Assembly (NCBI GenBank): GCA_963716125.1
Contig: OY970294.1
Location: forward strand, 2,294,001-2,358,000
From: Acidiluteibacter sp963716125
GTDB lineage: Bacteria; Bacteroidota; Bacteroidia; Flavobacteriales_E; Vicingaceae
DNA length: 64,000 nt
Direction of reading: 5' to 3'
Of this stretch, positions 44,497-53,343 are shown piece by piece; the stretch's first letter is position 1; each line of letters opens with the position of its first letter. A program made the position numbers and the translations under genes. The notes beneath the pieces were generated by a model. The model searched no databases, was not told the DNA's origin, and was given only the letters and a program-made list of their open reading frames with translations.

Positions 44497-45961
44497 CTTT
44501 ATCTAATTCAGGGAATAGGCTATTATTAATAACCTGAGTTCGGTTATTCTTAAGGATTCAGAACGCCTTTAAATAGTGGGATTCGATTAAAATTAATGAA
44601 GAAATAGCAAGCTATTTCAAGGAAATTTTAAGAAGAAGATTACTGTTTAAAGGTGGAATAAATTAAAACTTTCCCAGAAATAAAAATCTACTGCGTTTGA
44701 TTTTTAGAATATAGCTCCTGTCTGCCAAGGCTCGCCAGGCACGGCGCTATATATCTAAATATCTGCCTTGTATATTGTAATTTCTGAAAATATGAATTCT
44801 TAAATAATAATCGAACTCAGGTTAATAGGCATATTATTTATAGCTATCAATCTTAGGCCTGCACTTGCAAGCGTAGGTCCTTTGATAGAAAATATTCGTA
44901 TAGATACAAGTTTGTCGAATGTTTTCTTAGGACTTTTAACTACCTTACCTTTAATTGCTTTTGCAATTATATCGACAACTGCACCATTATTTACCAAACG
45001 TTTTGGAATAGGACTTACTTTATTCGCAGCACTTATACTCTTAATTATTGGTATATTAATTAGGTCTATCGATTGGCTTCCCGCACTTTATTTAGGAACA
45101 GTATTTTTAGGAATTGCTATAGCTTTTGGAAATGTATTATTGCCAAGCCTAACAAAACGAAACTTTTCTTCCCAATCAGGTTTAATAACGAGCTTTTACT
45201 CAAGCACCATGGCTATAGGTGCATCATTGGCTGCAGGTTTTAGCATTCCTTTAATCGATGAATTTAATTTTGGTTGGCGTGGTTCTTTGGTTGTTTGGGT
45301 CGTACTTGCTTTCATTGCTTTACTTGTATGGTTGCCTCAATTGTGGCGATTAAAAAGAGTTAATTCAAATAGTGATTTTTTGAAAGCAACCAAAAAAATG
45401 TTCCAATCATCATTAGCTTGGAAAGTTGCTTTTTTTATGGGTCTACAATCATTTACATTTTATGTGATATTAGCATGGTTGCCTGCCATTTTACTCAGCA
45501 GAGGCTATGATGCACAATTTTCAGGGTGGATGCTTTCTTTGTCACAAGCAACTGGTATTTTGGGTTCGTTAATTATTCCATTTTTGGCAGGTAAGAGAAA
45601 TGATCAGAGAGGAATAGTTATTTTTTTAGTCATCATTGAATCTATTGGCCTTTTAGGATTAGTTATACCAAATGAAATATCAGTTTCCCTTTGGGTTACT
45701 TTAATAGGATTTGTATTAGGTGGAACATTCGGTCTAGCATTATTATTCATAGTTCTTCGATCCAAAGATGTCGAAAGCACTACTGAATTATCAGGAATGG
45801 CACAATCTATTGGATACCTAATAGCTGCTATTGGACCAATTTTAATTGGAAGAATATTCGATATGACAAATAATTGGAATATTCCTCTTATTCTTTTAGT
45901 AGTAGTTGCCTCAATAAAACTATTTATGGGGTTAGCTGTTGGAAAACAAGGCAATGTTTAA
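44484..45961 (+). pseudogene. MFS transporter (CynX/NimT-like) split by a MITE
   Basis: ATG 44484 opens MTNHTLSNSGNRLLLI, cut by the element at 44532. The frame resumes at 44828 with GILFIAINLRPALASVGPLI and runs to a stop at 45959-45961. Removing the element and one copy of the TAATA duplication restores a 393-codon frame, the usual MFS length. The rest has twelve-helix character (GLLTTLPLIAFAIISTTAPL, SMAIGASLAAGF-like stretches, LPAILLSRGYDAQFSGWMLS). As it stands translation stops two codons into the element. An internal start (TTG 44882) would lack the first helix. Relatives move cyanate or nitroimidazoles; the substrate is unknown. Confidence 0.85.
44532..44822. mobile_element. MITE-like non-autonomous element, about 291 bp
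   Basis: Ends are inverted: ACCTGAGTTCG at 44532-44542 and CGAACTCAGGT at 44812-44822. The similarity extends imperfectly over about 35 bases. TAATA occurs directly outside both ends (44527-44531 and 44823-44827), as expected for a 5-bp target duplication; TTAATA is an alternative 6-bp reading. There is no transposase frame inside. A GC-rich REP-like palindrome (GCCAAGGCTCGCCAGGC region, about 44718-44745) sits in its right half. A diverged end occurs at 2899-2934. Confidence 0.85.
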
Positions 45962-45996
45962 TTTTTAGAATCAAACATACAGAAAAAATAAAATAG

Positions 45997-46033
45997 AAAA
46001 AGCCCAACTTATAAATTTACAAATTGGGCTTTT
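45997..46033. terminator. Bidirectional terminator between MFS and cold-shock genes
   Basis: AAAAAGCCCAA (45997-46007) pairs with TTGGGCTTTT (46024-46033) across an AT-rich loop. It has A/T tracts on both sides and lies between convergent genes. Confidence 0.85.
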
Positions 46034-46051
46034 ATGTTTATTATCAGTAGA

Positions 46052-46507
46052 TTAACTTACTACTTTTACTTTTATAGCATTCATTCCTTTTAAACCTCTT
46101 TCTAGCTCAAAAGTTACTTTATCGTTTTCTTGAATGGGCTCTAATAATCCATTTGCATGTACAAAGAATTTTTCTTGTGTATCTAAATCATTGATAAATC
46201 CATAACCTTTAGAATCATTGAAAAAACTCACTTTTCCATTTCTTTCAGCTGGCATTTCATCTTCTTCACTTTTCTTAGGTATTCCTAATTCTATACTACT
46301 CGCTTTTACTTCTTTCTTTTTCTTAGTTGGATCCGGTGGAGTATCAGTAATTACACCATTTTCGTCCACATAAGCCATCATATTCTCTAATCCACCGCCC
46401 TCAGAACTAGCTTTACGCTCTTCTCTCTTCTTTGCTTTATCATCACGTTTTTTCAAACGTTTCTTTTCTTTTTCTTTTTTGCTGTATGTTTGCTGCGATT
46501 TAGCCAT
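46052..46507 (-). CDS. Cold-shock-domain protein with charged N-terminus
   Basis: 151 residues from MAKSQQTYSKKEKEKKRLKK; an in-frame ATG 11 codons upstream is less likely. The first ~80 residues are Lys/Glu-rich and low in complexity, with GGGLENMMAYVDENGVITDT in the middle. The C-terminal ~68 residues form the nucleic-acid-binding domain: RNGKVSFFNDSKGYGFINDL (RNP1-like) and EKFFVHANGLLEPI (RNP2-like). It is likely an RNA chaperone. Its 3' end and terminator are duplicated at 44302-44496. Confidence 0.9.
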   Translation of the reverse strand: MAKSQQTYSKKEKEKKRLKKRDDKAKKREERKASSEGGGLENMMAYVDENGVITDTPPDPTKKKKEVKASSIELGIPKKSEEDEMPAERNGKVSFFNDSKGYGFINDLDTQEKFFVHANGLLEPIQENDKVTFELERGLKGMNAIKVKVVS

Positions 46508-46729
46508 AAATAAACTTAAATATATTTTATTGATTTTCAATTTCTTTAGACCAATTAAATGTGAGCTAGAAAATGCTCACAAAAGATTTAAAATCTATTG
46601 GTGAAAGGAAATTATTGTTCGACAATAGAATTCATCTTCTATCCACAAACGGCTGCAAAGGTAAGTCTTAGTTTTGATTATTTAAAGATATTCATGAAAT
46701 ATCCTATATAGATGAATTTTTGATACCTA

Positions 46730-47713
46730 TTACCTTCTATATTGTTTCAAATTATAAAAGTCAAAGTGAATACCTAATGCAAATTGATTGCGACTGTCTA
46801 CAATTCTATAATTATAATTATCTCTACCATAAACATATGATAAATAAAATCCAGTCACCCAATCTTTTGGATAAATGCTAAATGTAGCTTGATACCTCAA
46901 TGGATTAATTGATTTTTGCTGCTGTGTTAAATAACTAAATTGATGATTTAAAGACCACCTAAATCTTAAATCTGTTTCAAAAAAAGTTTCATAACTAATC
47001 GCAAATTCATTTTTTCCTACAAATTGAACATCACTTTCGCCATTACTATAATCTAGCAACATGGCAAATGCAGTATGATTTCTATTGTAATATGCTCCTA
47101 TTTTATGCAGCATCAACTTTCCATTTTGATTATTTTTTTGAGGCAAAACATACTGAATTTCTACTTTTGAGTTATTGATAGAAAAGTTTCCTGAATTTCT
47201 ATTGAGAATAGCTGCCAAATCACTTTCATCAGTTAAACTTTGATAGATAGAATCACTTAAAGCTGTTCCATCCTTATAATCTTCATTCCATGCACTAAAA
47301 GACTGTCCATTGCTGTAATGCCCTGTCTCAATTGCTAAAGTTAATTGACTATTAAAAGGTAAATTAAGAGTTCTCTGATATCCAAGATAACCTCGATACG
47401 AAGGAGTTCTCACAGGCAATGATTGGCTTTGATACATTCTGAAATGAGATTGAAAATAGAGGTAAAACGCTTGTTTTGCTTTATTTCCACTTTCTATATT
47501 CTCTTTATTATAAGTATTATACAGTTGATAGTAAATTGTTGGTTTTGCTTCGAATAAAATGGGTTCATTTTCATTCATGGCCGATGCCCAGCCTAAACTG
47601 GTTACTTCTCTTATAGGTAAATATCCTTGAAAAGGGTTTTGTTCTTGAGCTTTTAGTAGGGTGGCAAGTATGATAAAGAGTGAAAAAATATATAATTTCA
47701 AATCGGATTTCAT
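46730..47713 (-). CDS. Outer membrane protein, phospholipase A1/barrel-like
   Basis: About 327 residues from MKSDLKLYIFSLFIILATLL, which provides a signal peptide ending near LKAQ. A longer frame upstream begins in A/T-rich leader. The mature part alternates aromatic strands: KPTIYYQLYNTYNKENIESG, YLYFQSHFRMYQSQSLPVRT, AIETGHYSNGQSFSAWNEDY and VTGFYLSYVYGRDNYNYRIV. The last line is an amphipathic strand (FALGIHFDFYNLKQ). HYSNGQS resembles the active-site HxSNG of OmpPLA-like barrels, but this is a weak match. It is best called an outer membrane barrel. Confidence 0.65.
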   Translation of the reverse strand: MKSDLKLYIFSLFIILATLLKAQEQNPFQGYLPIREVTSLGWASAMNENEPILFEAKPTIYYQLYNTYNKENIESGNKAKQAFYLYFQSHFRMYQSQSLPVRTPSYRGYLGYQRTLNLPFNSQLTLAIETGHYSNGQSFSAWNEDYKDGTALSDSIYQSLTDESDLAAILNRNSGNFSINNSKVEIQYVLPQKNNQNGKLMLHKIGAYYNRNHTAFAMLLDYSNGESDVQFVGKNEFAISYETFFETDLRFRWSLNHQFSYLTQQQKSINPLRYQATFSIYPKDWVTGFYLSYVYGRDNYNYRIVDSRNQFALGIHFDFYNLKQYRR

Positions 47714-47826
47714 ATTTAGAAATGCAATATTAAGTTTTAATCTATTAAGGATAAAATGTCTTAAATAATACAACCTAAATGAATAATCGTACGTATATTT
47801 ACAAGCACTACATTCAAATCCCAACT

Positions 47827-48546
47827 ATGAAAATAAATTTACTTGCTTGTTTTCTGCTTATTTCAACTATTTCCTTTGCTCAAGTTCCAACTTCTGCAAC
47901 AGTTAATGATTGCAATAATAATGTGAAAGATATTAGCTCAACCTTAGCCACAGGAAAAGCGCTAATTATTGCCTCAGAAGGATTTGATTGCTCCATTTGT
48001 GTTAATGCTGCTCCTGCTTTGCAAAGTTGGGCCGCCAATAATAAGTCGAAAGTTGCAGTATGGGCAGCAATGACCTACAGCAATCAACAACCCAATTGTA
48101 GTAATTTGAGTACTTGGAAAAGCACTCATTCTTGGAATGACATCTTTATGTTTATTGATTCTACTAAACAATGGTTTGTTAATGGAACCCCAAAGTATTA
48201 CGTCTATAACCCCTCAAACGGTTCAATTATTTATAGTGGAAGTAATGCTACTACTGCTCAAAATATGGCATTAAATACCTCATTAATTACTTCACTTAAT
48301 AATAACAACTTATTAATTAACAGTAAGATATATTTCAATCGAAATGAAATAATTATAGAGAATATTCCTAAAAATAGTAATCGAATTGAAGTCTATAATT
48401 TAAAGGGTAAATTGTTATCTGAAGTGATTATCCTCAATGAAATGAAACAAGTAGAAATTCCTATTTATCAAACCAAAGGGATTATATTTATTCGCTTCAT
48501 TAACAATAATAATGAAATCAGTAGCAAAAAATTCTTTATCCAATAA
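47827..48546 (+). CDS. Secreted thioredoxin-like protein with type IX tail
   Basis: 239 residues from MKINLLACFLLISTISFAQV, which is a signal peptide; the longer frame upstream is not needed. IIASEGFDCSICVNAAPALQ carries a CxxC (CSIC) in a redoxin-like context, and WFVNGTPKYYVYNP has the cis-Pro-like TP. From about residue 165 the chain reads IYFNRNEIIIENIPKNSNRI and ends GIIFIRFINNNNEISSKKFF, a type A secretion tail. A surface or secreted thiol protein is inferred. Confidence 0.8.
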   Translation: MKINLLACFLLISTISFAQVPTSATVNDCNNNVKDISSTLATGKALIIASEGFDCSICVNAAPALQSWAANNKSKVAVWAAMTYSNQQPNCSNLSTWKSTHSWNDIFMFIDSTKQWFVNGTPKYYVYNPSNGSIIYSGSNATTAQNMALNTSLITSLNNNNLLINSKIYFNRNEIIIENIPKNSNRIEVYNLKGKLLSEVIILNEMKQVEIPIYQTKGIIFIRFINNNNEISSKKFFIQ

Positions 48547-48548
48547 GG

Positions 48549-50087
48549 TTATTGTTTTTGCGCTTCCATTTGAATATACTTTCTTGTAATAGAAGAAACT
48601 AATTGCCTTTTATAATCCTCTTGCAACCATTTGATATAATTTTTGGTGCTTTTTGTCAAACAATAAGCATATCGTTTGGCTCTATTTTCAATATCTTCTT
48701 CCAATAAGTTAGCAAGACTTCTGGCTTCGTAAATATCTTCACTATTATCTAAACACATATTAATATGTTGATCTAATGATTTTTCTAAAACAGCCTTAGG
48801 TCTTTTTCCTGATAATTGAGCTTTGCTGTACTCCTCTTCTATGTCTATAGCAAGCTCTTTCGTTTTTGCAAACTTCTCTTTTATCTCTTCCGGCATTTCG
48901 TATTTAAAATTCCTTTCTATTTCATCGTCAGAAGTGATATTTTCTAAATAGAAATCAGGCGATTTGAAAATGTCATGCCAATTGATTGGTGCGTCCCACA
49001 TTCCAAAACGCAATGCGTTATTTCCTAAATCTATAACAGTAAATTTCCTTTTATCGTTAACTACCCTACTTCCTCTACCAATCATTTGATGGTATAAGGT
49101 TAAAGATTTTGTGGCTCTATTTAAAATGATCGTTTTAATAGTAGGTTCATCAAATCCAGTAGTTAAAATTCCTACTGAAGTTAAAATGGCATCGTCTGTA
49201 TTCTTAAACCATTCTAATATATCTCTTCTCTCTTCTTCTTTATGAGTGTTATCCAAATGACGAATGTTATAACCGGCTTTTTCAAAAAGGTAATAAACAT
49301 GCTTTGAGGTATTTATACCATTGTTAAAAATTAAAGTTTTCTTATTTTTAGCTTTATGTTCATAAGCATAAAGTAATTTATCTAACATGGTAAAATTAGA
49401 ATAGAGTAATTCAGAAGATTTCACAGTATAATCTCCATTTATCCCAACTTTTAAGGTACTTAAACTTACATCGTAGCTGTATGTTTCAGCTTTAGATAAG
49501 AAACCTTTGTTGATCAATTCTTCAATGGAGTGTCCAACGATTAAATCGTGGTACAAGTGTTTCATTGGTAATTTGATGTTGGAACTTAGAGGGGTTGCAG
49601 TTACTCCAAGAACAATACTTTTACCAAAATAGTCGAATAATTTTCTAAATGAATTGTAATGTGCTTCATCTATAATCACTAATCCAACATTTTGCATATC
49701 CATCACTTGGTCTTGCAAACGGTTATTAAGTGTTTCTACCATTGCCACAAAACACTTGTAATCATTATTATTAGGAAGTGTTTTAACTTTACTATTGATT
49801 ATTTTATTGTTTACTCCAATTTCTGAAAGTAATCTCGAAGTTTGAGCACATAATTCAATTCTATGTGTTAAAATCAACACTTTTTTACCAGTTTCCTCAA
49901 TATATCGTTTGGCTATTTCAGCAAAAATAACTGTTTTACCTCCTCCTGTTGGAAGTTGATAAAGTAAATTATGGTTTTCAGGGAATGATTTAAACTTGTT
50001 AAATATTTGTTCTATAGCAGCATGCTGATAGTCGTAAAGTTTTTTTCCTGATTCTTTTTCAATGTTGTCGTCAGTTGACGTGGGCAT
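48549..50087 (-). CDS. Superfamily 2 DEAD/DEAH helicase, RadD-like
   Basis: 512 residues. YQHAAIEQIFNKF, LPTGGGKTVIFAEIAKRY (motif I), LILTHRIELCAQTSRLLSEI, GLVIIDEAHYNSFRKLFDYF (motif II DEAH), VLGVTATPLSS (motif III), ILTSVGILTTGFDEPTIKTI (motif V) and YHQMIGRGSRV (motif VI). A C-terminal helical part follows. RadD-like helicases act in recombination and repair of DNA crosslinks or breaks. It converges with the secreted redoxin gene. Confidence 0.9.
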   Translation of the reverse strand: MPTSTDDNIEKESGKKLYDYQHAAIEQIFNKFKSFPENHNLLYQLPTGGGKTVIFAEIAKRYIEETGKKVLILTHRIELCAQTSRLLSEIGVNNKIINSKVKTLPNNNDYKCFVAMVETLNNRLQDQVMDMQNVGLVIIDEAHYNSFRKLFDYFGKSIVLGVTATPLSSNIKLPMKHLYHDLIVGHSIEELINKGFLSKAETYSYDVSLSTLKVGINGDYTVKSSELLYSNFTMLDKLLYAYEHKAKNKKTLIFNNGINTSKHVYYLFEKAGYNIRHLDNTHKEEERRDILEWFKNTDDAILTSVGILTTGFDEPTIKTIILNRATKSLTLYHQMIGRGSRVVNDKRKFTVIDLGNNALRFGMWDAPINWHDIFKSPDFYLENITSDDEIERNFKYEMPEEIKEKFAKTKELAIDIEEEYSKAQLSGKRPKAVLEKSLDQHINMCLDNSEDIYEARSLANLLEEDIENRAKRYAYCLTKSTKNYIKWLQEDYKRQLVSSITRKYIQMEAQKQ

Positions 50088-50265
50088 AAATATCTCCTCT
50101 TAATTTACTATAATTTTTAACCAAAATATACTATCCTTTTTTAAAAAAGGGCGCAACAAAGTTAGGGCTTAAAATAGGTTTAGTCTAATATTCTATTGAT
50201 TATTTTTTGTTAAATCGTATGCTTGCATAGTATTTAGGAATTTTGAAAGATGAAAGTTGCAAAAT

Positions 50266-50793
50266 TTATTTCAACATCAAATAAACATCTTCCATATCAA
50301 AGTAATTTTCCCAATTATTTATTTTCGAATATTGAACTATTTTCTCTGCTCTATCATAAAATTGAGAAGTGTTCGTTTTTGGATCCAATCCTTTTTCAAT
50401 AATAAAGGTAACAGCCTCTTTGAATGAATTATAAATACTCTTATAAAATGAAGCTACATTCACCATATTCTCTGATTGATACAATTGAGCTATTTCGATA
50501 TTGTAAAGCATTAAATCTGAAATTAAATCAGGACTCATCTCTAAGGTTATAAAGTGTTTGATTAATTTTTGAGCTACAGATCGACGCATTCTAGCACGTT
50601 TTCTCCTTAAGGGAAAATATTCTTGATATATCTTTGCTTTAGCATCTTGTAATAGCTTATCCTCCTTTGGATTAAACGAAAAATCATAAAAGGTTTTTAT
50701 TTCTTTAAAGCGGTCGTATAAATCCATTAATTCAGCTTGCAACTGCTTTTTAGTCAATTGAGACAAATGTTCTTTGAGGTCTTTTTTTGCCAT
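50266..50793 (-). CDS. DUF6155 family protein
   Basis: 175 residues, helical and charged, no signal peptide. The opening MAKKDLKEHLSQLTKKQLQA with LYDRFKEIKTFYDFSFNPKE is the pattern I know as DUF6155. The C-terminal half, SVAQKLIKHFITLEMSPDLI and NNWENYFDMEDVYLMLK, is TPR-like in look. Function unknown. The gene starts directly after the stop of the DUF3820 gene (one two-gene unit). Confidence 0.8.
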   Translation of the reverse strand: MAKKDLKEHLSQLTKKQLQAELMDLYDRFKEIKTFYDFSFNPKEDKLLQDAKAKIYQEYFPLRRKRARMRRSVAQKLIKHFITLEMSPDLISDLMLYNIEIAQLYQSENMVNVASFYKSIYNSFKEAVTFIIEKGLDPKTNTSQFYDRAEKIVQYSKINNWENYFDMEDVYLMLK

Positions 50794-51021
50794 TTATTTG
50801 CGCATCTTTTTAATAGGTTCTAATAAATATTCCAAACCATTAAGTTTAATTTCATAAATCGTTGCCAAAAGTTCACCTAATTTGCCTTTTGGAAATCCTT
50901 TAGCATGATACCAAACTAAATATGGTTCGGGCAAATCACATAAAAACCTATCCTTAAATCGACCGTAAGGCATTTTAGTATTGACAATTAGCTTTAAAGG
51001 ATGTTCTTGTTCTTTAGCCAT
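50794..51021 (-). CDS. DUF3820 family protein
   Basis: 75 residues. MPYGRFKDRFLCDLPEPYLV followed by WYHAKGFPKGKLGELLATIY and EIKLNGLEYLLEP covers almost the whole DUF3820 domain. This is a small, probably nucleic-acid-associated fold of unknown role. It is the first gene of a two-gene unit and diverges from the DEAD-box helicase gene at 51090. Confidence 0.9.
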   Translation of the reverse strand: MAKEQEHPLKLIVNTKMPYGRFKDRFLCDLPEPYLVWYHAKGFPKGKLGELLATIYEIKLNGLEYLLEPIKKMRK

Positions 51022-51089
51022 TTAAATTTTGAAATCATCTATTTATTTGAAAAGTAAATATACAACTATATACTCCTTAACTTTGCAAA

Positions 51090-52415
51090 ATGCAAGAAGT
51101 ATCCGCAGCCATTCAAAATAGATTAAAAATATTAGGCATTGATGAGCTCAATAGCATGCAAAAAGCTGCTTTGGAAAGTATTCAAAAAAATGCAAATGTG
51201 TTGTTGCTTTCTCCTACAGGAACTGGAAAAACATTGGCTTTTTTATTGCCCTTAATAGCTAAAATACAAATTGATAAATCAGAAAATCAAGCTATTATCG
51301 TTACTCCTTCGCGAGAATTAGCCATTCAGATTAATGATGTTTTTAAATCTCTTCAGTCCAATGTGCATATCACCTTATGTTATGGTGGCCATAGTTTGGA
51401 TATTGAACAAAGAAATCTTTCCGAGAATCCTCAAGTGATTATTGGTACACCAGGTAGAATTGTAGATCATATTAAAAACAAAAGAATTGCAGCCCAAAAT
51501 GTTCAAACTCTAATATTAGATGAATTTGATAAATCCTTAGAAATTGGATTTGAAGAAGATATGCGAGTAATCGTAGAGCAATGTATGAAACTAAAAAACA
51601 AGATTTTATGTTCTGCAACCCAAGCTATACAAATTCCCGACTTTGTAAATTTTGACAACTATAAAGAGCTAGATTATATCAATCAAGGCCAACAAAATCA
51701 AAATATTACTTTTAAAAAGGTTATTTCTCCTGACAAAGATAAATTAGAAACCTTAGATCATTTATTAAGAAATATAGGAAACGCCTCTACCTTAATATTT
51801 TGCAACCATAGAGAATCTTTAGAACGCATCCAACTCTATTTGATGGTTCAAGGATTTATAGCCGAAATTTTTCATGGAAAACTAGAACAAAATTACAGAG
51901 AATCTGCTTTAATTAAATTTAGAAATAAAAGCTGTAATATTTTAATAGCAACCGACTTAGCCGCTAGAGGAATCGACATTGATCAATTGGATTATATAAT
52001 TCATTACCACATTCCAAAAAAGATGGAAGAGTTTACCCATAGAAATGGTAGAACTGCCCGTATGAATGCCAAAGGAACGATTGTGCTTTTAAAGTCTGAG
52101 GATGAGTATATGCCTGACTATATCATTGACGAAATTCCTATTTGGGATATAGATAGAAAAAAAGATGAAATTATTGATCCTGAATGGGAAACACTTTTCA
52201 TTGGAGCGGGAAAGAAAGAAAAAGTGAATAAAATTGATGTTTTAGGATTTTTAAGTGGATCAGGAGACTTAGGAAGAGATGATGTAGGTTTAATAACAGT
52301 AAAAGATCACTTTTCTTATGCAGCAGTAAAACGTGAAAGTATTCATCAATTGATTCGCAAAATTAAAGATCAAAAGATCAAAAAACAAAAAGTTAAAATA
52401 GAGATAGCCAAATGA
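51090..52415 (+). CDS. DEAD-box helicase with DbpA-type RNA-binding end
   Basis: 441 residues. Motifs: LNSMQKAALESI (Q), LSPTGTGKT (I), VTPSRELAIQ (Ia), TPGRIVDH, DEFD in place of DEAD (II, LILDEFDKSLEIG), CSAT (III), ATDLAARGIDIDQLDY (V) and HRNGRTARM (VI). The C-terminal ~70 residues (KIDVLGFLSGSGDLGRDDVG, SYAAVKRESIHQLIRKIKDQ) are the DbpA RNA-binding domain used in 23S rRNA assembly. The stop overlaps the next start by 4 bases. Confidence 0.92.
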   Translation: MQEVSAAIQNRLKILGIDELNSMQKAALESIQKNANVLLLSPTGTGKTLAFLLPLIAKIQIDKSENQAIIVTPSRELAIQINDVFKSLQSNVHITLCYGGHSLDIEQRNLSENPQVIIGTPGRIVDHIKNKRIAAQNVQTLILDEFDKSLEIGFEEDMRVIVEQCMKLKNKILCSATQAIQIPDFVNFDNYKELDYINQGQQNQNITFKKVISPDKDKLETLDHLLRNIGNASTLIFCNHRESLERIQLYLMVQGFIAEIFHGKLEQNYRESALIKFRNKSCNILIATDLAARGIDIDQLDYIIHYHIPKKMEEFTHRNGRTARMNAKGTIVLLKSEDEYMPDYIIDEIPIWDIDRKKDEIIDPEWETLFIGAGKKEKVNKIDVLGFLSGSGDLGRDDVGLITVKDHFSYAAVKRESIHQLIRKIKDQKIKKQKVKIEIAK

Positions 52416-53245
52416 TTGAGTTAGGAAAATACAATACGTTAAGAGCAGATAGAAATACAGAACCGGGTATTTATTTAGAAGATGAAAATGGAGAAGCGGT
52501 TCTTTTACCACATAAATATGTTCCATTAACATTGCGTTTAGAAGATATGCTGGAGGTATTTATTTATGCTGACAATGAAAATAGATTGATAGCAACTACT
52601 TTAACTCCAAAAATGTGTTTACATGAATTTGGTTCTGTTAAGATCAGCTCAGTTACTGCTTACGGTGCTTTTGCAGAATGGGGAGTTGCTAAAGATTTAT
52701 TAATTCCATTAAAAGAACAACATAAACGCTTAACTGAAGGACAAACAGCTATTTGTTATCTATTTATAGATGAGCAGACAGGGAGATTAACTGCCTCTTC
52801 AAAAATCAATAAGTATATCAGCATAGAAAAGCCAGAGCTAAATGAAGGTGATGAAGTTGATATTTTAGTTGCAGATGGTAATGACTTAGGAGTTCAGGTA
52901 ATTGTGAACAACAAACACTTTGGATTGGTGTATGACGATGAAATTTTTGAGCCATTATTACGAGGTAATCGCATGAAAGCTTTTGTCAAGAAGGTACGTG
53001 AAGATGGAAAGTTAGACATTGCTTTAGAAAAACAAGGTTATCAGAAAGTAGAACCCAATGCACAACGTATTTTAGACATTTTAGCCGAAAGTGGTGGCAA
53101 ACTTATACTTTCAGATAAATCTGATCCCGAAGATATTAGAGATGTTTTAACCATGAGTAAAAAGACCTTTAAAAAAGCAATTGGCTTATTGTACAAACAA
53201 AAGAGGATTAACATTTTAGATGATAGAATTGAGTTGGTAGATTGA
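52412..53245 (+). CDS. S1-domain RNA-binding protein, CvfB-like
   Basis: 277 residues with repeated S1-like modules: NTLRADRNTEPGIYLEDENG, SSVTAYGAFAEWGVAKDLLI, and VIVNNKHFGLVYDDEIFEPL with KAFVKKVREDGKLDIALEK. The C-terminal winged-helix reads AQRILDILAESGGKLILSDK and TFKKAIGLLYKQKRI. This matches CvfB. CvfB-type proteins bind RNA and influence expression of other genes. It is translationally coupled to the DbpA-like helicase. Confidence 0.92.
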   Translation: MIELGKYNTLRADRNTEPGIYLEDENGEAVLLPHKYVPLTLRLEDMLEVFIYADNENRLIATTLTPKMCLHEFGSVKISSVTAYGAFAEWGVAKDLLIPLKEQHKRLTEGQTAICYLFIDEQTGRLTASSKINKYISIEKPELNEGDEVDILVADGNDLGVQVIVNNKHFGLVYDDEIFEPLLRGNRMKAFVKKVREDGKLDIALEKQGYQKVEPNAQRILDILAESGGKLILSDKSDPEDIRDVLTMSKKTFKKAIGLLYKQKRINILDDRIELVD

Positions 53246-53306
53246 TTAATTTTTAAAAGATCATCGAGGGATTTTTTATAAGATCATCGTCACGATGCTT
53301 CGTGAG

Positions 53307-53322
53307 AATCGGTATACCGATT
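53307..53322. repeat. Perfect 16-bp palindrome
   Basis: AATCGGTATACCGATT is fully self-complementary and lies between convergent genes. Its arms equal the outer bases of the 137-bp repeat (ATACCGATTT), as if two ends were joined at TA. Preceding bases contain two AAGATCATCG units. It may serve as a terminator stem, though it is followed by CCTTTTTT only 20 bases later. Confidence 0.45.
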
Positions 53323-53343
53323 TGTATCGAGACGCCTTTTTTA

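Noticed and set aside
28036..52415. Helicases at 28036, 48549 and 51090 as parts of a defence system
   Set aside because: Their motifs fit RhlE-like, RadD-like and DbpA-like housekeeping helicases and no nuclease, methylase or other defence partner is linked to them.
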